A DNA stretch of 64,000 bases from Vibrio sp. FE10 (lineage in GTDB: Bacteria; Pseudomonadota; Gammaproteobacteria; Enterobacterales; Vibrionaceae): positions 992,001-1,056,000 of the forward strand of contig NZ_AP028067.1 in assembly GCF_030297155.1 (NCBI RefSeq), in the 5' to 3' direction. A program made the position numbers and the translations under genes. The notes below the pieces were generated by a model. The model was not told the DNA's origin. It searched no databases and saw nothing but the letters and a program-made list of their open reading frames with translations. Of this stretch, positions 63,985-64,000 are shown one piece after another. Numbering within the stretch: the first letter of the stretch is position 1; every line of letters starts with the position of its first letter.

Positions 63985-64000
63985 AAGTTACTGATTCTGA

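Overview
The window is chromosomal DNA from a marine gammaproteobacterium, almost certainly a Vibrio of the Splendidus-clade type. This is inferred from the protein sequences and gene order: the tig-clpP-clpX-lon-hupB-ppiD block, the menFDHBCE block, dctPQM with dctBD, a rhombosortase, and a tandem tRNA-Tyr array. No database search was possible.

Layout. (1) 1-15.2 kb: a polyunsaturated fatty acid (PUFA) synthase locus on the minus strand, pfaA-pfaB-pfaC, with pfaC cut by the left edge; pfaD would be expected beyond it. A divergent Sfp-type phosphopantetheinyl transferase (pfaE) and a 4HBT thioesterase lie on the other side. The 0.7-kb gap between pfaA and pfaE carries a good FadR-like operator. 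(2) 15.2-22.2 kb: a C4-dicarboxylate TRAP transporter (dctPQM) behind a clear sigma-54 promoter, followed by the oppositely oriented dctB-dctD two-component system that should drive it; a 57-aa protein absent from simple ORF calls sits between them. (3) 22.3-31.9 kb: protein quality control, tig-clpP-clpX, lon, hupB, ppiD. There are near-consensus sigma-32 promoters about 395 bp upstream of tig and just upstream of lon. A small helix-hairpin-helix secreted protein follows. (4) 31.9-36.4 kb: rhombosortase, DTW-domain tRNA-modifying enzyme, dGTPase-like and 5'-deoxynucleotidase HD hydrolases, and alanine aminotransferase alaA. (5) 36.7-44.1 kb: the six-gene menaquinone operon menF-menD-menH-menB-menC-menE. 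(6) 44.2-52 kb: a small membrane protein, a YeiH-type exporter, a TetR regulator with an MFS-acyltransferase fusion, a Tim44-like protein, and an oxidoreductase directly abutting an SgrR-type regulator. (7) 52.1-53.5 kb: seven tRNA-Tyr genes in a 187-bp tandem repeat behind one rRNA/tRNA-type promoter. (8) 53.7-58.7 kb: a MITE-like repeat, an RND efflux pair, and a DUF1244 protein. (9) 58.8-64 kb: accessory DNA with an IS903-type (IS5 family) element that has replaced the front of an outer-membrane protein gene, a DUF3332 lipoprotein, a small hypothetical protein, a cysteine desulfhydrase-like PLP enzyme divergent from its DecR-type regulator with a textbook Lrp-type box, and a coiled-coil membrane protein with 15-residue repeats.

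Most of the window is well-conserved housekeeping DNA. The less explained parts are the regulatory sites (FadR-like box at the pfa locus, sigma-32 promoter with a long tig leader, orphan TetR-type palindrome beside the IS), the homogenised tRNA-Tyr array, and the MITE next to the efflux operon. I did not see a CRISPR array, prophage, or defence island.
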